A stretch of 64,000 nucleotides of DNA from Anarhynchus alexandrinus (Eukaryota; Chordata; Aves; Charadriiformes; Charadriidae). The stretch's first letter is position 1; each line of letters opens with the position of its first letter. Location: contig VUYV01000145.1 of NCBI GenBank assembly GCA_008711295.1, forward strand, positions 2,137,748 through 2,201,747, read 5' to 3'. The position numbers and the translations under genes are program-made. The notes beneath the pieces were generated by a model. The model searched no databases. It was not told where the DNA came from and saw only the letters and a list, made by a program, of their open reading frames with translations. Shown piece by piece: positions 54,101-58,329 of the stretch.

Positions 54101-56877
54101 AAACCACATTGTGGATTTGGATTTAAGTTATGAAATAAGACTAAAGCCTTCCTGAGGTTTTATATTTTTTGTGAACTTTTAGGGAAAAAAGTTCATAAAA
54201 TTCCCTCAGGTTTGAACAGAAGTAACATCTGCTTGACTGTAAAGCAATCTCCCTCCTCCTTTTTTTCTTATTCTAAAGAGATGACGTGTAATGTCCAAAA
54301 GTTATTCCAAAAGTTCCCAGGATAGCAGATACAAAGATAGTCTGGCCAGAAAGTCTAGAAACACACAGATGAATCCCAATGAAAAATATGTATCTGATGA
54401 GTCTGTCAGGTTACAGATTTGGTCACTTTGTCTAGCTGTTACGAATTTGCTGGCTAGTTCCAAAGTAAAAAAGAGTACAAAACAACATCCTTTGGATGTT
54501 CTTTATTTAAGGCTTTTAATGCTTCTCTGCTTTCTGGTAGAGTTACTGTTTTGCCTTAATATAAATGGAGTAGGCTTAATGGAGGAAAAATGAAAAAAAA
54601 CAAAAAACAAACTGTTGTTCTTTGAATTTAGTTATGCAAGTCTGAATGTTGCTCAATCGTTATTATTTGCCTGTTCCAACCCCAGCTGAAGGCTATTGCT
54701 GTGGTCAGGTCTTTCTCATGCAAGAAGATGAACAGGCAATTTCTGCATGTTATTTAAATAAGGGTGTGAGGCAAACTGGGATTGGATATTCCTTTAACTA
54801 TTGCCTTCGGGACTTTTCCGAGGGAAAACCCAGACTGAACTAGTTTTAAAGAAGTGACAGAACATAGAATATCCTGAGATGGAAGGGACCCATGAGGGTC
54901 ATCAAGTCCAACTCCTGTATTGCTGCTAATGTTGAAGCATCTGCATTCAGCCTCCTTGCAACTTTTGTTCTCCCTTCCCAATCCCACGCTTCTGTCCTTT
55001 TGGGTTCAGGGTTTCTTTATCTCCAGTGGTTTGAAATAGCAGAGGTGTGTGTCCCTAGCAGAAGGGCTGTGGAGCATGCTGAAGCAGGGAACGCTCCTTG
55101 GCCTTGGTGCCCATTTCTCATAGCACTGGTGGAGGCAGCCTGTAGCTCAGCTCCCTGCTGGTCCCACTGCTGGCCTGGTGGGCCAGCTGGCTCCCTGCGG
55201 TTGGGGGACACTGCTGCAGAGCCCGGTGGGCTGTAGGACTCGGTGAATGCAGGCACGGCCATGGGCTGTCAAATTGCACCATAGGGAGGACAGCCTAGAC
55301 GTTTGCTTGACGGGCTGTGCTTGGTAGAGACCGGGTCTCATGATGTAGTAGTGCCTCAGGCACGTGCAGCCCCTGGTTGTGGTTGAGTGAGCTGCTCCTT
55401 ACACCAAAGTGGCTGCTCTGTGCCCAACAGGTTAAAAAAAAAAAAGTCACCTTCATTTGCTAAGGAAAAAGCACTGCTTCCAAATGTTGTACTTCTACTA
55501 TTTCTGGCATTACAGCCGCTACTGAAACTGGAAGAAGCGGTCTGCTTCGTCTATGAGCTCGCTCACTCCTAAACCTTTCTACATGTGAGCAGAGCCAGGT
55601 TCTTCCCCTGTCTCTGGAGGATTTTGTCTCTAATCCAGGCAAAGCTGCAGTTTTTCAACAATAGCTGTTCTCCACCCCATGGCCCTCCTCACATGTCTGC
55701 AGCTCACTGCGAAAGCCAAGAGGTGATCTGCGGGAGTTTGGCCGAGTGATTTTGCTCCGTTGCCATTTTGAGCCTGTGCCACTGAGCAGCTGAGCAAAAC
55801 GCAGCTCATCCCACCTTAAGGCTGTATGAGTAATCCTATAGCAACAGCAAACAAATACAGTGAGGAAATTCCCCTTTCCTGAGAAGCCTGGCTGAATGCA
55901 AAATGGGAAACAACACAAGGGGAGTATGTAACTTGCTAAAAAATAGCTTCAACCCGTTGGCAAGTATTTACTAGCGTCTCCTCTGTGCACTGTAGTGGGA
56001 TTTGTATAGATGTGTCTCTCCCAGAGCATGGACGTCTGTATTACTGATGTACCACTAAGAGTTTCTAATAGCTGGTTATGGTTTGTAGTTATTTGTTTCT
56101 TCTGAAGGCACAAAGTGGATAACAGCTGGAGCTCTTTGGCTTGGTCTTGGTTTTCTGTCAGGTGTCAGACTTTCTTACGCAAAGGTAGCTGGGCATTGGC
56201 TGAGGGGGCACTGTACCTGGCACAGGGTCCTCCAGCCCTTTGCCTTTAACTGCTACTGTACTGACCAGATCCAGCTGCTGTTGACTCAGGAGACTGCCAG
56301 GCCATGCTTTTTTGTGGTTGGTTTTACCCTCCAGAGGTCATCGATTGAACTTTCAGTCTGTTTTTTTTTTTTTTTCAGAACTTTCAGCTCAGTCACATAC
56401 ATCCCTGATGCCACCTTCCTTGGGAACTGGTCTTTAAGGGATTCTTAAAAGTAAACAGACAGCTGAGTAATCACTCCTACATAAAAGAGGGTGAACTTGA
56501 ATTTACTTAAATATTTTCCCCTCCCTCTTGGTAAGAATTGATATGAGCACTTAAGGATATTTTACACCTTCTAAATGAAATGCTGTTTCCTGTGATTGGT
56601 GACAAATGTGAGCAGCTGGAAGTCCTCTTATTTTCCCCCAGTTGGCAAGGGCAGCAGCCTTTGTCTCATGCGTTCAGGAAGGGATGCTGACCCCACCTTG
56701 GAAAGGACCGAAGCCAACCCAAATCGAAGAGGAGCAAACACTCTTTACGTACTTGGCAAGTGCTGGCAGGGGGCAGGGGCAGGGCTGGCAGAACGTGGGC
56801 ACTCCTCTGACAGCGTCACCGATGAAGCCATCTGGACATTGCTCGCAGTGCTGTCCTGTTGTGTTTCTCTGGCAGTC
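1..56877 (-). CDS. LAMA4: LAMA4 gene, laminin subunit alpha-4 (internal part, 28 exons)
   Basis: Laminin alpha-4 is the alpha chain of laminins 411 and 421, secreted basement-membrane heterotrimers of vessels, muscle and nerve that bind integrins through the C-terminal LG domains. In order, 28 exons on the minus strand encode LE repeats (in-window residues 1 to about 178), a coiled-coil domain II/I (to about 734), LG1 (735-938), LG2 (939-1133) and most of LG3 (from 1134). All exon junctions are AG/GT and the codon phase carries through every junction without a stop. Motifs such as [34 protein letters not shown] and FYFGGSP identify LAMA4 rather than LAMA1, 2, 3 or 5. The start (signal peptide) is beyond the right edge and LG4-LG5 beyond the left. 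Exons are listed separately as w1 (5'-most) to w28. Confidence 0.97.
819..983 (-). CDS. LAMA4: LAMA4 exon w27: LG3 domain
   Basis: Exon of 165 bases (phase 2 to 2) encoding [20 protein letters not shown], then [20 protein letters not shown] and [15 protein letters not shown] and [14 protein letters not shown] match human LAMA4, including the NFT sequon and the first of the LG3 cysteine pair. The acceptor is CCTCTGCAG and the donor AG|GTGCGT. The basic segment [12 protein letters not shown] lies at the human KSRVGSKNPTKGK position. The following intron (123-818) holds nothing recognised. Confidence 0.97.
2302..2435 (-). CDS. LAMA4: LAMA4 exon w26: LG3 domain
   Basis: Exon of 134 bases (phase 0 to 2) encoding [20 protein letters not shown], then [20 protein letters not shown] and VTPE. 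Human LAMA4 has SDVFSISLDNGTVIMDVKG and QYNDGLSHFVISSVSP. A sequon (NAS) appears in the bird sequence at a place where the human segment, as I recall it, has none. The acceptor is CATTTCAG and the donor AG|GTAAAG. The following intron (984-2301) shows nothing recognised. Confidence 0.96.
3954..4091 (-). CDS. LAMA4: LAMA4 exon w25: LG3 domain, start
   Basis: Exon of 138 bases (46 codons, phase 0 to 0) encoding [20 protein letters not shown], then [20 protein letters not shown] and FYYSEG. Human LAMA4 has RRAYFNGQSFIASIQKIS and [21 protein letters not shown]3 is the main integrin-contact module of laminin alpha chains. The acceptor is TACACAG and the donor GGA|GTGAGT. The following intron (2436-3953) shows no recognised repeat. 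Confidence 0.97.
5175..5310 (-). CDS. LAMA4: LAMA4 exon w24: end of LG2
   Basis: Exon of 136 bases (phase 2 to 0) encoding [20 protein letters not shown], then [20 protein letters not shown] and [22 protein letters not shown] and YGCPEDSL are as in human LAMA4 and supply the closing LG2 cysteine pair. The acceptor is TCCAACAG and the donor CTG|GTAAGC. The following intron (4092-5174) contains a short CA run at 5.02 kb and no recognised mobile element. Confidence 0.97.
5985..6115 (-). mobile_element. Faint MIR-like SINE relic
   Basis: The segment ATTTATCCTCACAATACTCA, TTTTCCTAAAATCACAGACA and GGCAAGGAAGTGACATGGGA recalls the complement of a MIR core (ATCCTCACAACAACCC, AGGTCACACAGCTAG, AGTGGCAGAGCTGGGA). 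The match is weaker than the copy at 18.9-19.1 kb and may be chance. Confidence 0.3.
7250..7640 (-). mobile_element. Possible ancient CR1/L3-like LINE remnant
   Basis: The plus strand contains TCTAGATCATTAATGCATTT, CCTTTGGGCATGTCC, TTCTAATCCACTGCAGCC and GACAGACCTTTGTAAAG. These resemble the complement of old amniote CR1/L3 reverse-transcriptase sequence (TCATTAATAAAGATGTTAAA, CCTGGGGGACACC, GTGTCAAAAGCC). The match is weak and scattered, as expected for a very old copy. The assignment is by eye only. Confidence 0.4.
7820..7841. repeat. Poly-T run
   Basis: 22 consecutive T bases in the intron between w23 and w24. No retroposon body was recognised next to it, so it may be a simple homopolymer. 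Confidence 0.95.
8616..8758 (-). CDS. LAMA4: LAMA4 exon w23: LG2 domain
   Basis: Exon of 143 bases (phase 0 to 2) encoding [20 protein letters not shown], then [20 protein letters not shown] and PAEILHS. It is near-identical to human [20 protein letters not shown] and [17 protein letters not shown]. The acceptor is TTTTCAG. The donor AG|GTTGGT shares the unusual +3 T with exon w19. The following intron (5311-8615) holds an old LINE remnant at 7.25-7.64 kb, a poly-T run at 7.82 kb and a faint MIR-like stretch at 6.0 kb. Confidence 0.97.
9842..9973 (-). CDS. LAMA4: LAMA4 exon w22: LG2 domain
   Basis: Exon of 132 bases (44 codons, phase 0 to 0) encoding [20 protein letters not shown], then [20 protein letters not shown] and KFHE. 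Human LAMA4 has SMFFRLEMRNGYLHVFYDFG and [12 protein letters not shown]. The acceptor is TATACAG. The donor GAG|GTAGAG is moderate, and the open frame runs on into the intron for a further 28 codons. The following intron (8759-9841) shows no recognised repeat. Confidence 0.96.
10130..10179. repeat. Compound TA/GT/CA microsatellite
   Basis: About 50 bases of alternating purine-pyrimidine sequence, TATATATA then GTGTGTATATATA then CACATACACACACACA, in the intron between w21 and w22. It can fold on itself and is likely to vary in length. Confidence 0.9.
11871..12042 (-). CDS. LAMA4: LAMA4 exon w21: LG2 domain, start
   Basis: Exon of 172 bases (phase 2 to 0) encoding [20 protein letters not shown], then [20 protein letters not shown] and [10 protein letters not shown]. 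This is close to human [20 protein letters not shown] and NGLILLMVNG. The acceptor is TTTTCATAG and the donor GGG|GTGAGT. The following intron (9974-11870) contains a TA/GT/CA microsatellite at 10.13 kb and nothing else recognised. Confidence 0.97.
13008..13056 (-). mobile_element. CR1 LINE, short 3' end fragment
   Basis: About 50 bases that read as the complement of a CR1 end: AGAATATCTCGAGAACCCAT and AAGACCATCGAGTCCAACTC. It resembles the fragment at 54858-54918 (AGAATATCCTGAGATGGAAG ... GTCCAACTCC), so both come from the same subfamily. It lies about 170 bases beyond the donor of exon w20. Confidence 0.7.
13223..13356 (-). CDS. LAMA4: LAMA4 exon w20: end of LG1
   Basis: Exon of 134 bases (phase 0 to 2) encoding [20 protein letters not shown], then [20 protein letters not shown] and PPCA. 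The two cysteines are the disulfide pair that closes an LG domain. Human LAMA4 has [20 protein letters not shown]. The acceptor is TGCACAG and the donor AG|GTAGGG. The following intron (12043-13222) carries a short CR1 fragment about 170 bases beyond the donor and a GC-richer stretch at 12.42-12.95 kb without a recognised gene. Confidence 0.97.
15450..15612 (-). CDS. LAMA4: LAMA4 exon w19: LG1 domain
   Basis: Exon of 163 bases (phase 2 to 0) encoding [20 protein letters not shown], then [20 protein letters not shown] and [32 protein letters not shown] is identical to human LAMA4. The acceptor is CTACAG. The donor AAG|GTTGGT has T at +3, a departure from consensus. The following intron (13357-15449) is AT-rich without a recognised element. 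Confidence 0.96.
15893..16035 (-). CDS. LAMA4: LAMA4 exon w18: LG1 domain
   Basis: Exon of 143 bases (phase 0 to 2) encoding [20 protein letters not shown], then [20 protein letters not shown] and FSIIKIER. Human LAMA4 has LGTKDVEIPLDSKPVSSWPAY and FSIVKIER. The bird sequence appears one residue shorter near AKNYLG (human AKKEYMG). The acceptor is GTTTTAG and the donor AG|GTAAAG. The following intron is short (15613-15892, 280 bases). Confidence 0.97.
17041..17090. repeat. AT microsatellite with one undetermined base
   Basis: A run of TATA and TTTATATA units about 50 bases long, ending in the only N of the window (17090). In the gene it starts about 20 bases after the donor of exon w17. The N probably marks an unsettled base in this low-complexity tract. 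Confidence 0.9.
17109..17282 (-). CDS. LAMA4: LAMA4 exon w17: LG1 domain, start
   Basis: Exon of 174 bases (58 codons, phase 0 to 0) encoding [18 protein letters not shown], then [14 protein letters not shown] and [12 protein letters not shown]. These are the first strands of LG1 and match human QVSMMFDGQSAVEV and QFILYLGSKN. The acceptor is AACTGCAG and the donor AAT|GTAAGA. An AT-rich microsatellite with one undetermined base lies about 20 bases beyond the donor. The following intron (16036-17108) otherwise holds nothing recognised. Confidence 0.97.
18288..18303. repeat. Perfect 16-bp palindrome
   Basis: TGCTACTGCAGTAGCA reads the same on both strands with no spacer. It is closely preceded by another 10-bp palindrome, CTTAATTAAG (18276-18285). 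Both lie about 210-240 bases beyond the donor of exon w16. Confidence 0.9.
18517..18656 (-). CDS. LAMA4: LAMA4 exon w16: end of coiled coil
   Basis: Exon of 140 bases (phase 1 to 0) encoding [20 protein letters not shown], then [20 protein letters not shown] and [24 protein letters not shown] is identical to human LAMA4 and marks the end of the coil just before LG1. One sequon (NIS) is present. The acceptor is AACTGCAG and the donor AAG|GTAAAA. The following intron (17283-18516) contains a 16-bp perfect palindrome at 18.29 kb and no recognised mobile element. Confidence 0.97.
18935..19125 (-). mobile_element. MIR-like ancient SINE
   Basis: The plus strand reads like the complement of a MIR element: AGCTTTGCAAATGTTAATCA, CCAATTTTACAGATATGGCA, ACTGGAGCAGAAGG, CTGACCTGGGAACTGCATCT and AGGAGCTCTATGGTTCATGA, in the right order. 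MIR (a CORE-SINE) predates the split of amniotes and survives as rare decayed copies in birds. It lies within the intron before exon w16. Confidence 0.55.
21809..21956 (+). mobile_element. CR1 LINE, 3' terminal fragment
   Basis: Short CR1 tail in plus orientation: CATGGTTTAGTAGTGGGCCT, GGTAGAGTTAGATAACAGTT, GGACTTGATGATTTTAAACG, then ATTCTATGATTCTGTGATTC. This wording is of the CR1 class with ACATGGTTTAGTGGTGGAC and differs from the 28.9/34.0 kb pair. It lies in the large intron between exons w15 and w16. Confidence 0.88.
22370..22392. repeat. Perfect palindrome, 11-bp arms
   Basis: Two perfect inverted arms (TTACTCACACT and its complement AGTGTGAGTAA) meet around a single central G. It lies in the intron between w15 and w16. 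No repeat family was recognised around it. Confidence 0.9.
23569..23754 (-). CDS. LAMA4: LAMA4 exon w15: coiled-coil domain II/I
   Basis: Exon of 186 bases (phase 1 to 1) encoding [20 protein letters not shown], then [20 protein letters not shown] and [14 protein letters not shown]. Human LAMA4 has QQATAPMANNLTNWSQNLQH and AYNTAVNSARDA. The acceptor is TTTTGTAG and the donor GCAG|GTATGG. The following intron (18657-23568, 4.9 kb) holds a MIR-like relic at 19.0 kb, a possible LTR-like block at about 20.8-21.3 kb, a CR1 fragment at 21.8 kb, a palindrome at 22.37 kb and a pyrimidine-rich stretch at 22.80-23.04 kb. Confidence 0.96.
24794..24910 (-). CDS. LAMA4: LAMA4 exon w14: coiled-coil domain II/I (ambiguous donor)
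   Basis: Exon of 117 bases (phase 1 to 1) encoding [20 protein letters not shown], then [19 protein letters not shown]. Human LAMA4 has VADTSRRVGGALARKSALK here. One sequon (NGT) is present. The acceptor is CCCACAG. Two GT donors lie three bases apart: G|GTTGTA, chosen because it gives a gap-free alignment, and GGTT|GTAAGA, which would end the exon at 24791 and is closer to the splice consensus. The two forms would differ by one residue at the junction (PVE versus PGLE). The following intron (23755-24793) shows no recognised element. Confidence 0.88.
25701..25797 (-). CDS. LAMA4: LAMA4 exon w13: coiled-coil domain II/I
   Basis: Exon of 97 bases (phase 0 to 1) encoding [20 protein letters not shown], then [12 protein letters not shown]. 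The segment [10 protein letters not shown] is identical to human LAMA4 as I remember it. The acceptor is CCTGTAG and the donor A|GTAAAT. Its length is not a multiple of three, so loss of this exon would shift the frame. The following intron (24911-25700) shows no recognised element. Confidence 0.95.
26857..26998 (-). CDS. LAMA4: LAMA4 exon w12: coiled-coil domain II/I
   Basis: Exon of 142 bases (phase 2 to 0) encoding [20 protein letters not shown], then [20 protein letters not shown] and TTNRVND. It follows human [17 protein letters not shown] and FALNTTDRI closely. Two sequons (NAS, NTT) are conserved. The acceptor is TTTTTAACAG and the donor GAT|GTAAGT, a strong match. The following intron (25798-26856) has a poly-T run at about 26.78 kb and nothing else recognised. 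Confidence 0.96.
27276..27292. repeat. Poly-T run
   Basis: 17 consecutive T bases in the intron between w11 and w12, with no recognised element attached. Confidence 0.9.
28891..29183 (+). mobile_element. CR1 LINE, 3' end fragment
   Basis: Avian CR1 3' region in plus orientation, that is antisense to LAMA4. It shows the typical run of CR1 phrases: ACTGGAACAGGCTGCCCAGA, then GTTGGACTAGATGATCTCCA, TCCCTTCCAACC, and the terminal ATTCTGTGATTCTGTG octamer repeats. Its 5' end starts with CAGTCTTTTTTTCAGTGG. The small open frame at 28905-29099 is only the CR1 tail. It lies about 180 bases beyond the donor of exon w11 and pairs with the inverted copy at 33984-34271. Confidence 0.93.
29361..29509 (-). 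CDS. LAMA4: LAMA4 exon w11: coiled-coil domain II/I
   Basis: Exon of 149 bases (phase 0 to 2) encoding [20 protein letters not shown], then [20 protein letters not shown] and LADELDR. The human counterpart has NASGIYAEIDGAKSELQVKL and AIDHAQD. Two sequons (NVS, NLS) are present. The acceptor is TTGTTCAG and the donor CG|GTAAAA. A plus-oriented CR1 ends only about 180 bases beyond the donor. The following intron (26999-29360) otherwise holds a poly-T run at 27.28 kb. Confidence 0.96.
31273..31389 (-). CDS. LAMA4: LAMA4 exon w10: coiled-coil domain II/I
   Basis: Exon of 117 bases (39 codons, phase 0 to 0) encoding [20 protein letters not shown], then NSELSEVIK. Human LAMA4 has KQQERVREQMEVVN and ends LSELDDIIK over the same 39 residues. 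One sequon (NAT) is present. The acceptor is TTTGTAG and the donor AAG|GTAGGT. The frame is symmetric, so skipping would be tolerated. The following intron (29510-31272) has a moderately GC-richer stretch near 30.06-30.27 kb with no recognisable gene. Confidence 0.94.
33297..33490 (-). CDS. LAMA4: LAMA4 exon w9: coiled-coil domain II/I
   Basis: Exon of 194 bases (phase 1 to 0) encoding [38 protein letters not shown] and [12 protein letters not shown]. The motif KLSDL-EALDQAL-YV is one of the best conserved parts of the alpha-4 coil. One sequon (NDT) is present. The acceptor is CTCCCAG and the donor GAG|GTACCA. The following intron (31390-33296) has no recognised repeat. Confidence 0.96.
33984..34271 (-). 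mobile_element. CR1 LINE, 3' end fragment, inverted relative to the 28.9-kb copy
   Basis: CR1 3' region in minus orientation, the same sense as LAMA4. It begins with CAGAATCACAGAATAGTCAG, the complement of the CR1 tail, and ends at the complement of CAGTCTTTTTTCAGTGG. It is about 290 bases long, ends at the same internal point as the copy at 28891-29183, and by eye is close to 90% identical to it, so both belong to one subfamily. It lies in the intron between exons w8 and w9 and is followed by a CA microsatellite. Confidence 0.93.
34327..34352. repeat. CA microsatellite
   Basis: CGCGCG followed by about ten CA units, just beyond the CR1 copy at 33984-34271 in the intron between w8 and w9. 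Confidence 0.95.
34566..34733 (-). CDS. LAMA4: LAMA4 exon w8: coiled-coil domain II/I
   Basis: Exon of 168 bases (phase 1 to 1) encoding [20 protein letters not shown], then [18 protein letters not shown] and [12 protein letters not shown]. Human LAMA4 has ELSPKEISEKLVLAQKMLEE at this place. The acceptor is CCCACAG. The donor is GAGT|GTGAGT, so the exon keeps a single T of the next leucine codon. The following intron (33491-34565) carries a CR1 copy in minus orientation and a CA microsatellite. Confidence 0.94.
37125..37144. repeat. Poly-A run
   Basis: 20 consecutive A bases in the intron between w7 and w8. The preceding plus-strand sequence does not resemble a known transcript, so a processed retrocopy is not supported. 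Confidence 0.95.
37998..38109 (-). CDS. LAMA4: LAMA4 exon w7: coiled-coil domain II/I
   Basis: Exon of 112 bases (phase 0 to 1) encoding [16 protein letters not shown], then [16 protein letters not shown]. It aligns without gaps to the human segment that contains QLVQKESMDT and MRDKIQ. The acceptor is TTCATAG and the donor AAG|GTAAAT. The following intron (34734-37997) is AT-rich with a poly-A run at 37.13 kb; no mobile element was recognised in it. Confidence 0.93.
38795..38820. repeat. GT microsatellite
   Basis: TGTGTGCG followed by nine GT units, in the intron between w6 and w7 and about 170 bases to the left of the CpG-rich islet. Confidence 0.95.
39094..39108 (+). promoter_or_regulatory. 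CTCF-like binding motif in a CpG-rich islet
   Basis: The 15-mer GCACCAGGTGGCGCT differs from the strong CTCF core CCACCAGGTGGCGCT only at its first base. It sits inside a CpG-dense islet (about 38985-39150) in an otherwise AT-rich intron, between exons w6 and w7. CTCF is a chromatin insulator and loop-anchor protein. Binding is an inference from the motif alone. Confidence 0.4.
39295..39536 (+). mobile_element. CR1 LINE, 3' end fragment
   Basis: CR1 3' end in plus orientation. Recognisable parts are TTAGGAAGAAATTTTTTACT, GGCACTGGAACAGGTTGCCC, GGCAACCTGGTCTAGTGGGA and the tail CCATTCTATGATTCTATGAT. Its wording differs from the 28.9/34.0 kb pair (CTGGTCTAGTGGGAGGTGTC instead of CTGCTGTAGGTGACC), so it is from another CR1 subfamily. 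The open frame at 39207-39446 is partly CR1 tail and not a gene. Confidence 0.93.
41440..41668 (+). mobile_element. CR1 LINE, older 3' end fragment
   Basis: Diverged CR1 tail in plus orientation: CAGACTAGATGTTAGGAAAC, ATTTCTTTACTGAGAGGTTG, GGTTGGATTAGATGATCATT and TCCCTTCCAACTGGAACTAT. It lacks the repeated octamers. It ends about 75 bases from the donor of exon w6, so it forms the first part of that intron. Confidence 0.82.
41744..41854 (-). CDS. LAMA4: LAMA4 exon w6: coiled-coil domain II/I
   Basis: Exon of 111 bases (37 codons, phase 0 to 0) between CACAG and CAG|GTTTGT. It encodes [13 protein letters not shown], then [13 protein letters not shown]. The heptad-like charge and hydrophobic pattern suits a laminin coil, and the length equals the human exon segment as I remember it, although identity is low. 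Its place between two certain exons and its open frame support it. The following intron (38110-41743) carries CR1 copies at 41.4 and 39.3 kb, a CpG-rich islet with a CTCF-like motif at 39.1 kb and a GT microsatellite at 38.8 kb. Confidence 0.88.
41993..42144 (-). CDS. LAMA4: LAMA4 exon w5: LE/coiled-coil boundary
   Basis: Exon of 152 bases (phase 1 to 0). It begins with [18 protein letters not shown], the conserved cysteine pair and helix start where the three laminin chains come together, and ends [12 protein letters not shown] with one sequon (NLT). Human LAMA4 has CDKCVWDLTDDLRLAAL at this point. The acceptor is TATCAG and the donor CAG|GTACAA. It is separated from the next exon by the shortest intron in the window (41855-41992, 138 bases). 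Confidence 0.95.
42393..42411. repeat. GA microsatellite
   Basis: Nine GA units in the intron between exons w4 and w5. Confidence 0.9.
43436..43531 (-). CDS. LAMA4: LAMA4 exon w4: last, short LE repeat
   Basis: Exon of 96 bases (phase 1 to 1) reading [16 protein letters not shown], then [16 protein letters not shown]. It forms the truncated fourth LE unit that leads into the coiled coil. The acceptor TTTTTTCCTCAG is strong, and the donor is A|GTAAGA. The segment CNCGG-CDS-TGECL and the ending DCPTIS match human LAMA4. The following intron (42145-43435) holds a GA microsatellite at about 42.4 kb and no other recognised element. Confidence 0.95.
47565..47779 (-). CDS. LAMA4: LAMA4 exon w3: LE repeats 2-3
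   Basis: Largest exon in the window (215 bases, phase 2 to 1). It encodes [45 protein letters not shown] and [18 protein letters not shown]. These are nearly identical to human LAMA4 and carry the full LE pattern CxCxGNxD...TGxCxxCxxNTTGxxCExC. One N-glycosylation sequon (NTTG) is present. The acceptor is CTTTCAG and the donor CAG|GTATTG. The following intron (43532-47564) is AT-rich; I recognised no repeat family or gene in it. Confidence 0.97.
50181..50213. repeat. Short tandem duplication, 18-bp period
   Basis: TTTTCTGATATATAT is followed after three bases by TTTTCTGATATATAC, giving two copies with an 18-base period in the intron between w2 and w3. It is a local duplication of low-complexity sequence. 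Confidence 0.8.
52688..52768 (-). CDS. LAMA4: LAMA4 exon w2: LE repeat 2
   Basis: Exon of 81 bases (phase 2 to 2) reading [15 protein letters not shown], then [13 protein letters not shown] across the junctions. The four cysteines and the NYAGPNCE motif match the second LE repeat of LAMA4. The acceptor is TTCCAG and the donor AG|GTAAGAA. Because its length is a multiple of three and both phases are equal, skipping it would keep the frame but destroy one LE disulfide set. The following intron (47780-52687) contains GC-rich islets near 48.8-49.0 and 50.9-51.4 kb, an 18-bp-period duplication near 50.2 kb, and no recognised gene. Confidence 0.95.
54858..54918 (-). mobile_element. CR1 LINE, short 3' end fragment
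   Basis: About 60 bases in minus orientation: CATAGAATATCCTGAGATGG, AAGGGACCCATGAGGGTCAT and CAAGTCCAACTCCTG, the complement of a CR1 terminus. The body of the element is absent or no longer recognisable. It lies in the intron between exons w1 and w2. Confidence 0.8.
56753..56877 (-). CDS. LAMA4: LAMA4 exon w1: LE repeat 1 (second half) and start of LE 2
   Basis: Exon of 125 bases read as [14 protein letters not shown], then GFIGDAVRG and [13 protein letters not shown]. The cysteine spacing and the NTTG glycosylation sequon are typical of laminin EGF-like repeats, and the segment closely follows human LAMA4. The acceptor has a long CT-repeat polypyrimidine tract, and the donor is AA|GTACGT (phase 2). 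It starts in phase 0 with GAC. The preceding exon, with the first LE cysteines, was not found between here and the right edge. The following intron (52769-56752) holds a CR1 fragment near 54.9 kb and a GC-rich stretch at about 55.03-55.43 kb; nothing else was recognised in it. Confidence 0.93.
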
Positions 56878-56887
56878 CTTCAGTTGG

Positions 56888-56902
56888 AAGAGAGAGAGAG
56901 AG
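56888..56902. repeat. AG repeat in the polypyrimidine tract of exon w1
   Basis: AG repeat of seven units on the plus strand. On the LAMA4 strand it reads as CT repeats 10-25 bases before the AG acceptor of exon w1, so it forms part of that splice site's polypyrimidine tract. Confidence 0.85.
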
Positions 56903-58329
56903 TGGTGAAAGTTAAAAAGAGGTGCTGCCTAATTCAGAAAAAAATCAGTTAGCTGAAGACCCGGCCAAGCAGAATAGGGGCTGATGCCGGATCCCGACCC
57001 TTCAAGACACTGAGAGACACAGCCAAACCAGCTAGCACTGCTGCAACTAAAAATGCTATAAATGATTACACTGGCCAGCCAGCGAGTGTTGGCAAGGTAT
57101 GGTACAGGACAAAAAAAGACATATGTGCCTGCCAGGTGCTGGAGCAGAAGCAGCACTGCCTGTTGTCAGAGATGTCGGGGTACTCAGGCGTAGCCATCAG
57201 CCCTGTTTTGAATTGCATGTGCTAGCAGGAAACAATCCCTTTTACTAATACCAAAACAAAATGAAAAATATCTGATGGTAAGTACTATTGACAAATTTCA
57301 GCCTAGGTACAGGTTTCAGCCAGTCTGCTTCTTGGACTTGATGACTGGAAAAGAGCACCGGGGGAATCTGCCTGCAAATAGTGGCTAATCCACGAGTGGC
57401 TCTGACGTTTTTCTCCTGAGATGAAAAGTGTTACAGCGTGAAGGGATGTGTTATCACCACACCTCGTTCTCAGCCTTAAAGGAGGTCCGCTTAATGGAGG
57501 GAAGAAGCAGCAGTCTTCTCTAAGTGGCCTTTCTATAAAATACAGAGCAACTGTGCAAAATGTCACTCACTTTATAAGTGTTTCATCTCCAGAGTTTAAT
57601 GTTTGTGAGGAAATATGCTTCCTCATGCAGAGGCAAATTGGCCACCAGTTGATATTGTTGGGGCTCCATGGAAGTAAATCAAGCTGCGGTAATTCATATA
57701 GAATATTTGTTCCAAAATATTTCATGATGCTAGATACGAAATTGTGCCTCTTGATTGTATTTTCAATCACAAAAAGATGTCACCATTTAGTGTAAACAAT
57801 TCTAAATAGAATCTGTAAGTCCTGCAAGCTTAAGTAGCATTGTTATAGCTTTTGATTTACAAATGGACACACTTAGATGCCACAGGTCATGTGAGCTCAC
57901 CCTGTGGCACATGGCAAGGTGGTGGGCGACTGGCACAGAGTGCATGAACAGTGCTCCTGTGCGCTGCAGGACTCCTGCAGACTCCTGTCCCCCTTTCCAC
58001 TTCAGCAAAATACCCAAAGTTGTCATCAAAAAACCACAACCCACCAAATTCTAGCTCTCTCATCAAATTACTTCAAAAGAGTAGGAACGGTGCAGAACTG
58101 CTTTTCTTTCTTGCAACTGCACAATGAATTTTCCAATGTCCCTGACTCACAACTCTCCAATTACGCCACTTTGTACCAATACAGTACAGATACAAACAAC
58201 TATGCAAGGCTTGAGGCAGCAAGGAGTCAGCTCTGTGGCAGAAATATGTGGAGAACTACTCTGTAGTGCATATTTGCTGTGGTTTTGGGTTTGTGTGTTT
58301 GGTTCTTTCCTCTTCTGACCTAAAAACAG

